A stretch of DNA of 64,000 nucleotides, from contig JAAYDF010000361.1 of NCBI GenBank assembly GCA_012729395.1, positions 1 to 64,000 on the forward strand, written 5' to 3'. This DNA comes from Phycisphaerae bacterium (lineage in GTDB: Bacteria; Planctomycetota; Phycisphaerae; UBA1845; PWPN01). Of the stretch, positions 60,255-64,000 are shown piece after piece; the first letter of the stretch is position 1, and each line of letters begins with the position of its first letter. The notes under the pieces are model-generated. The model had not been told where the DNA came from and made no database searches. It worked only from the letters and a program-made list of their open reading frames with translations. A program made the translations under genes and the position numbers.

Positions 60255-62996
60255 GTGTCCCGCTGGCGCATCTGGAGTACCCTCGTGTCCGAGTCGGAAC
60301 AACAAACTCGCCGAACTCGCATCGACACACGCCTTCGGGCGCGGGGTTGGACCATTTTGCCATATCAGCCGGGCCTTCAGATCGGCAATCTTACCAAGCA
60401 CGCTGTCACTGAGTACGAAACCGCGAGTGGTCCCGCTGATTATGTCTTCATCGTCGATGGGCAATTACTGGGCGTTGTCGAGGCCAAGAAGGTCTCCCTG
60501 GGACCGCAAAACGTTCTCACCCAAGCCGAGCGATACGCTCGTGGGCTGGCCGGCACGCCATTCAATTTCGACGGCCTCAAGGCCCCCTTTCTTTGGTCGA
60601 CCAACGGCGAGGTCATCTGGTTCCATGACGTGCGGAGCCCCTTGAACGCCTCGCGCCAAGTATCTGACTTCCCGACACCGAACGCCCTCCGGGATGCCCT
60701 TTCTCGACAGCTTGACGTGGCCTGCGGACAGCTCGCGGACACGCCCAATGACCACCCACGTCTTCGTCCATACCAGCGAGAAGCAAACACCGCGATCGAA
60801 GCCGCCATCCGTACGCGCAAGCGCCGCATGCTGGTCGCAATGGCCACCGGCACCGGCAAGACGTTCGTGATGGTGAATCAGACGTACCGGCTCATGAAGG
60901 CCGACGTTGCCCGGCGCGTGCTCTTCCTGGTGGATCGTCGTGCGTTGGCCGCTCAGGCTGTGCGGGCCTTCGCCGCCTTTGAGCCGGAACCGGGGCTGAG
61001 ATTCCCCAGCATCTATGAGGTCTATAGTCAGCGCTTCCGTCGCGAAGACTGGGGCGAAGACGAGCCGTTCGACCCCAGCGTTCTGCCCTGTGAGTATCTG
61101 CTCGATCCTCAGCCCAAGCACGCATTTGTTTACGTGTGCACCATCCAGCGGATGGCCATGAACCTCTTCGGCCGGGATGCCGCGATCCACGCCGGCGACG
61201 AGCCGTTTGATGATGATGCGGAAGAGCGACTCGACATTCCGATTCACGCATTCGACACGGTGATTGCGGACGAATGTCACCGTGGGTACACCGCAGCAGA
61301 GCTTTCCGTCTGGCGAAATACCCTGGAGCACTTCGATGCGATCAATATCGGCTTGACGGCCACACCCGCGGCCCACACCACGGCGTACTTCAAGAACGTC
61401 GTTTACCGATATGAGTACGACCGCGCAGTCCGGGAGGGCTATCTCGTCGATTACGACGCGGTACGCATCAAGTCCGGCGTCCGCATCGACGGCGTCTTTC
61501 TCAAGGAGGGCGAGCACGTTGGGCTCATCGACCCAACGAAGGGGACGGAGCAGCTTGACATTCTCGAAGACGAGCGGCAGTTTGATGCCACGCAGATCGA
61601 GCGGGACATCACCGTACCCGATTCAAATCGCAAGATTCTTGAGGAGATCAAACGCTATGCCCTCGAACACGAGCAGCAACACGGCCGCTTTCCCAAGACA
61701 TTGATCTTCGCCACCAATGACCTGCCGCATGTGTCACATGCCGACCAGCTCGTGGCCGCCTGCCGCGAAGTCTTCGGCCGCGGCGACTCTTTCGTGCAGA
61801 AGATCACCGGCAGCCCCACCGTGGACCGGCCGCTGCAACGCATCCGCGAGTTCCGCAATCGCCCCAACCCCGGCATCGTGGTATCGGTGGACATGCTGAC
61901 CACGGGGGTGGACATCCCCGATCTTGAGTTCATCGTATTCCTGCGCCCGGTCAAGAGCCGCATCCTTTTCGAGCAGATGCTCGGCCGCGGCACGCGAAGG
62001 GGAGAGAAGTACCCGGATAAGTCGCACTTCGTCGTCTTTGACTGCTTCGATGGCACCCTGCTGGAGTACTTCCGCAGCGCGTCGGCCTTTGACATAGACC
62101 CACCGCAACGAACAGCCAAGACCATCGCCGAGCTCATCGAAGACATCTGGCAGAACCGAGATCGCGACTACTCGACCCGTTGCCTGGTCAAACGCCTGCA
62201 CCGCATCAACAAGGAGATGTCGGGGGACGCTCGCCAGCTTTTCGCCGCCTACATCCCCGACGGCGATCTGGGCAAGTTCGGCGCCGGCCTGTTCCGGGCA
62301 CTGGCCACCAACTTTTCGGAAACGATGAAGCTCCTGCGCGACCCGGCCTTCCAGGATCTGCTGGTCAATTATCCCCGTCCCGAACGCCGTTTCCTCATCG
62401 CCTATGAGGCGGCTGACGAAGTCTCATCCGAATGGCTCATCCGCGACGGTACCGGCAAGGAGCACAAGCCGGCAGACTATTTGGCCGCATTTGCCGTATT
62501 CGTGCGCGAAAACCCCGCGCAGATCTCGGCCATCGAGATTCTGCTCAACCGTCCGCAGGACTGGGGCACGGCGGCCATTGACGAGCTACGGCAAAAACTG
62601 GCCGCGTCACGGGAGCATTTCACCGTCGAGGCGCTCCAGCGAGCCCATGCCCTGCATTACCATAAGGCGCTGGTCGAGGTGATCTCGATGGTCAAGCACG
62701 CCGCTCGCGAAGAGGAGCCGCTGCTCACGGCGGCCGAGCGGGTCGACCGTGCCCTCCGCAAGCTCGCCCCGCAGCCGGCGGTCGGAGACACCTGGCTGAA
62801 GCAGTTCACCGACGACCAGCGGCGATGGCTCACACGGATACGAGCCCATATGATCGAGAATCTGTCCATTGACCGGGAAGACTTCGACGACGTGCCCATC
62901 TTCGCCCGGGAGGGCGGCTGGAACGTCGCTGACCGTGTCTTCGGCGGCCGGCTGGACGGTCTGCTCCATAGAATCAACGAGGTGGTGGCGGCATGA
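60255..62996 (+). CDS. hsdR: Type I restriction endonuclease subunit R (different subfamily from 46927)
   Basis: PADYVFIVDGQLLGVVEAKK; MLVAMATGTGKTFVMVNQT; VIADECHRGYT; RGTRRGEKYPDK. Confidence 0.93.
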   Translation: MSRWRIWSTLVSESEQQTRRTRIDTRLRARGWTILPYQPGLQIGNLTKHAVTEYETASGPADYVFIVDGQLLGVVEAKKVSLGPQNVLTQAERYARGLAGTPFNFDGLKAPFLWSTNGEVIWFHDVRSPLNASRQVSDFPTPNALRDALSRQLDVACGQLADTPNDHPRLRPYQREANTAIEAAIRTRKRRMLVAMATGTGKTFVMVNQTYRLMKADVARRVLFLVDRRALAAQAVRAFAAFEPEPGLRFPSIYEVYSQRFRREDWGEDEPFDPSVLPCEYLLDPQPKHAFVYVCTIQRMAMNLFGRDAAIHAGDEPFDDDAEERLDIPIHAFDTVIADECHRGYTAAELSVWRNTLEHFDAINIGLTATPAAHTTAYFKNVVYRYEYDRAVREGYLVDYDAVRIKSGVRIDGVFLKEGEHVGLIDPTKGTEQLDILEDERQFDATQIERDITVPDSNRKILEEIKRYALEHEQQHGRFPKTLIFATNDLPHVSHADQLVAACREVFGRGDSFVQKITGSPTVDRPLQRIREFRNRPNPGIVVSVDMLTTGVDIPDLEFIVFLRPVKSRILFEQMLGRGTRRGEKYPDKSHFVVFDCFDGTLLEYFRSASAFDIDPPQRTAKTIAELIEDIWQNRDRDYSTRCLVKRLHRINKEMSGDARQLFAAYIPDGDLGKFGAGLFRALATNFSETMKLLRDPAFQDLLVNYPRPERRFLIAYEAADEVSSEWLIRDGTGKEHKPADYLAAFAVFVRENPAQISAIEILLNRPQDWGTAAIDELRQKLAASREHFTVEALQRAHALHYHKALVEVISMVKHAAREEEPLLTAAERVDRALRKLAPQPAVGDTWLKQFTDDQRRWLTRIRAHMIENLSIDREDFDDVPIFAREGGWNVADRVFGGRLDGLLHRINEVVAA

Positions 62997-63832
62997 AAAT
63001 CAAACCTGTGGGCAAGGCAGTTGGCAATTGGAGCGATTGGAAATCGCCGAACGATTGGAAGCAGGAAGACATTTTGCCGTCACCCGGCGTATATCAACTT
63101 GCAGTGTTTAGAAACGAACAGCAGGCCAAGCTGTACTCTCCGACCACTTCGAACTGCCATTTACTTAGGAAGGAGCCGCATTACCAAGGTGTCGTTTATA
63201 TCGGCAAGGCAATCTGTTTGCAGGAACGGTACTGGCTCTTGGTCCAAAGCTGGTGTTCAGGTACGTCTGTGCCGCGCCATGGCTCGCGGAAAACCTACAA
63301 CCAGAACCACCTCGAAGCCAAGGAGCGCTTCTGCCCCGGAGAGGTACGGTGCCGGTACAAACCACTGGCTTCGATGAACTGGGTCGAGTTCAGGGAGAAG
63401 CTTAAGTTGGGCCTCAAGCCCGGAGCGAGCTGGCAACAGCAGCTACATGCTCTATGGCCTGACAGCGGGACACTGCCGAAGGGATTGGGGGAGAAGCAGC
63501 CGAATTCGGACGAGGATCGACTTATTCAGTCCGCGATAGCCACCTTTTCAGAAGAAGGAAACCTGCTGGGGGCATTTAACAAGATCTATGGAATTCCTCC
63601 GCTCTTGAATAAGCGTCCTCCCGAATATCTTGGCTGGTCGCCCAATGATGCAGAAATGGAAGAGTGGCTTCGAAAGCAGATTGAGGAAGAAGATCAGATA
63701 CCTGACGATCATGCTATTAGGTTGCGGGCATACGAGAAGTGGGAGAAGCGAAGGCGCCCTTACGGCGACGATTGGACGGACTGGTTTGATGCAGAACTTG
63801 AGCTTTGGGAACACGCGATATTGGAAGGCTGA
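62993..63832 (+). CDS. GIY-YIG-like nuclease-domain protein in R-M operon
   Basis: PGVYQLAVF...YQGVVYIGKAICLQERYW; start overlaps hsdR stop. Confidence 0.55.
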   Translation: MKIKPVGKAVGNWSDWKSPNDWKQEDILPSPGVYQLAVFRNEQQAKLYSPTTSNCHLLRKEPHYQGVVYIGKAICLQERYWLLVQSWCSGTSVPRHGSRKTYNQNHLEAKERFCPGEVRCRYKPLASMNWVEFREKLKLGLKPGASWQQQLHALWPDSGTLPKGLGEKQPNSDEDRLIQSAIATFSEEGNLLGAFNKIYGIPPLLNKRPPEYLGWSPNDAEMEEWLRKQIEEEDQIPDDHAIRLRAYEKWEKRRRPYGDDWTDWFDAELELWEHAILEG

Positions 63833-63837
63833 ACCCT

Positions 63838-64000
63838 GTGACCGACATCGTCCAGAAACTCTGGGGTTACTGCCACACGCTCCGTCATGACGGCGTGGGC
63901 TATACCGATTACGTCGAACAGCTCACTTACCTGCTGTTTCTGAAGATGGCCGACGAGCGGAAGAAGATTGAGCTTCCGGCCGGCTGTGATTGGCCCGCGC
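63838..64000 (+). CDS. hsdM: HsdM N-terminus, truncated by window end (GTG start)
   Basis: VTDIVQKLWGYCHTLRHDGVGYTDYVEQLTYLLFLKMADERKKIELPAGCDWPA. Confidence 0.85.
   Translation, partial: MTDIVQKLWGYCHTLRHDGVGYTDYVEQLTYLLFLKMADERKKIELPAGCDWPA

Overview
High-GC bacterial DNA, most likely from a planctomycete-type genome (inference from DUF1580-like and ECF-sigma/kinase genes and dockerin-like Ca-binding C-termini). Three parts. (1) 1-~6.05 kb: chromosome (pseudopilin-like protein, recA, TPR membrane protein). (2) ~6.06-55.57 kb: region starting at an intact tRNA-Gly(CCC) and ending at an exact 42-bp copy of that tRNA's 3' end. It fits an integrated mobilizable element: tyrosine integrase, Rep-like protein, four large secreted proteins with shared dockerin-like C-termini plus a fifth without it, an ArdC locus with duplicated structured leaders, ECF sigma plus Ser/Thr kinase, MobF relaxase, Dam-like methylase, VirD4/TraD-like coupling protein, DUF932, a second recombinase and a full Type I R-M operon with two extra genes inside it. 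No VirB/T4SS genes seen. (3) ~55.5 kb to the end: start of a second element in the same att site (integrase, HTH, ArdC homolog, second Type I R-M). Main leads: four 39-nt hairpins with compensatory base changes and two identical 47-nt palindromes upstream of ardC and a small gene (possible ssDNA promoters or leader RNAs); an uncharacterised gene pair (soluble + 4-TM) between hsdS and hsdR, possibly RexAB-like; an ORF-poor block with a group II intron domain V-like hairpin enclosed by a 15-bp inverted repeat; an archaeal-type CTP-dependent riboflavin kinase homolog; and a relaxase whose helicase-like half has degenerate Walker motifs. All assignments are by eye from motifs; no searches were run.
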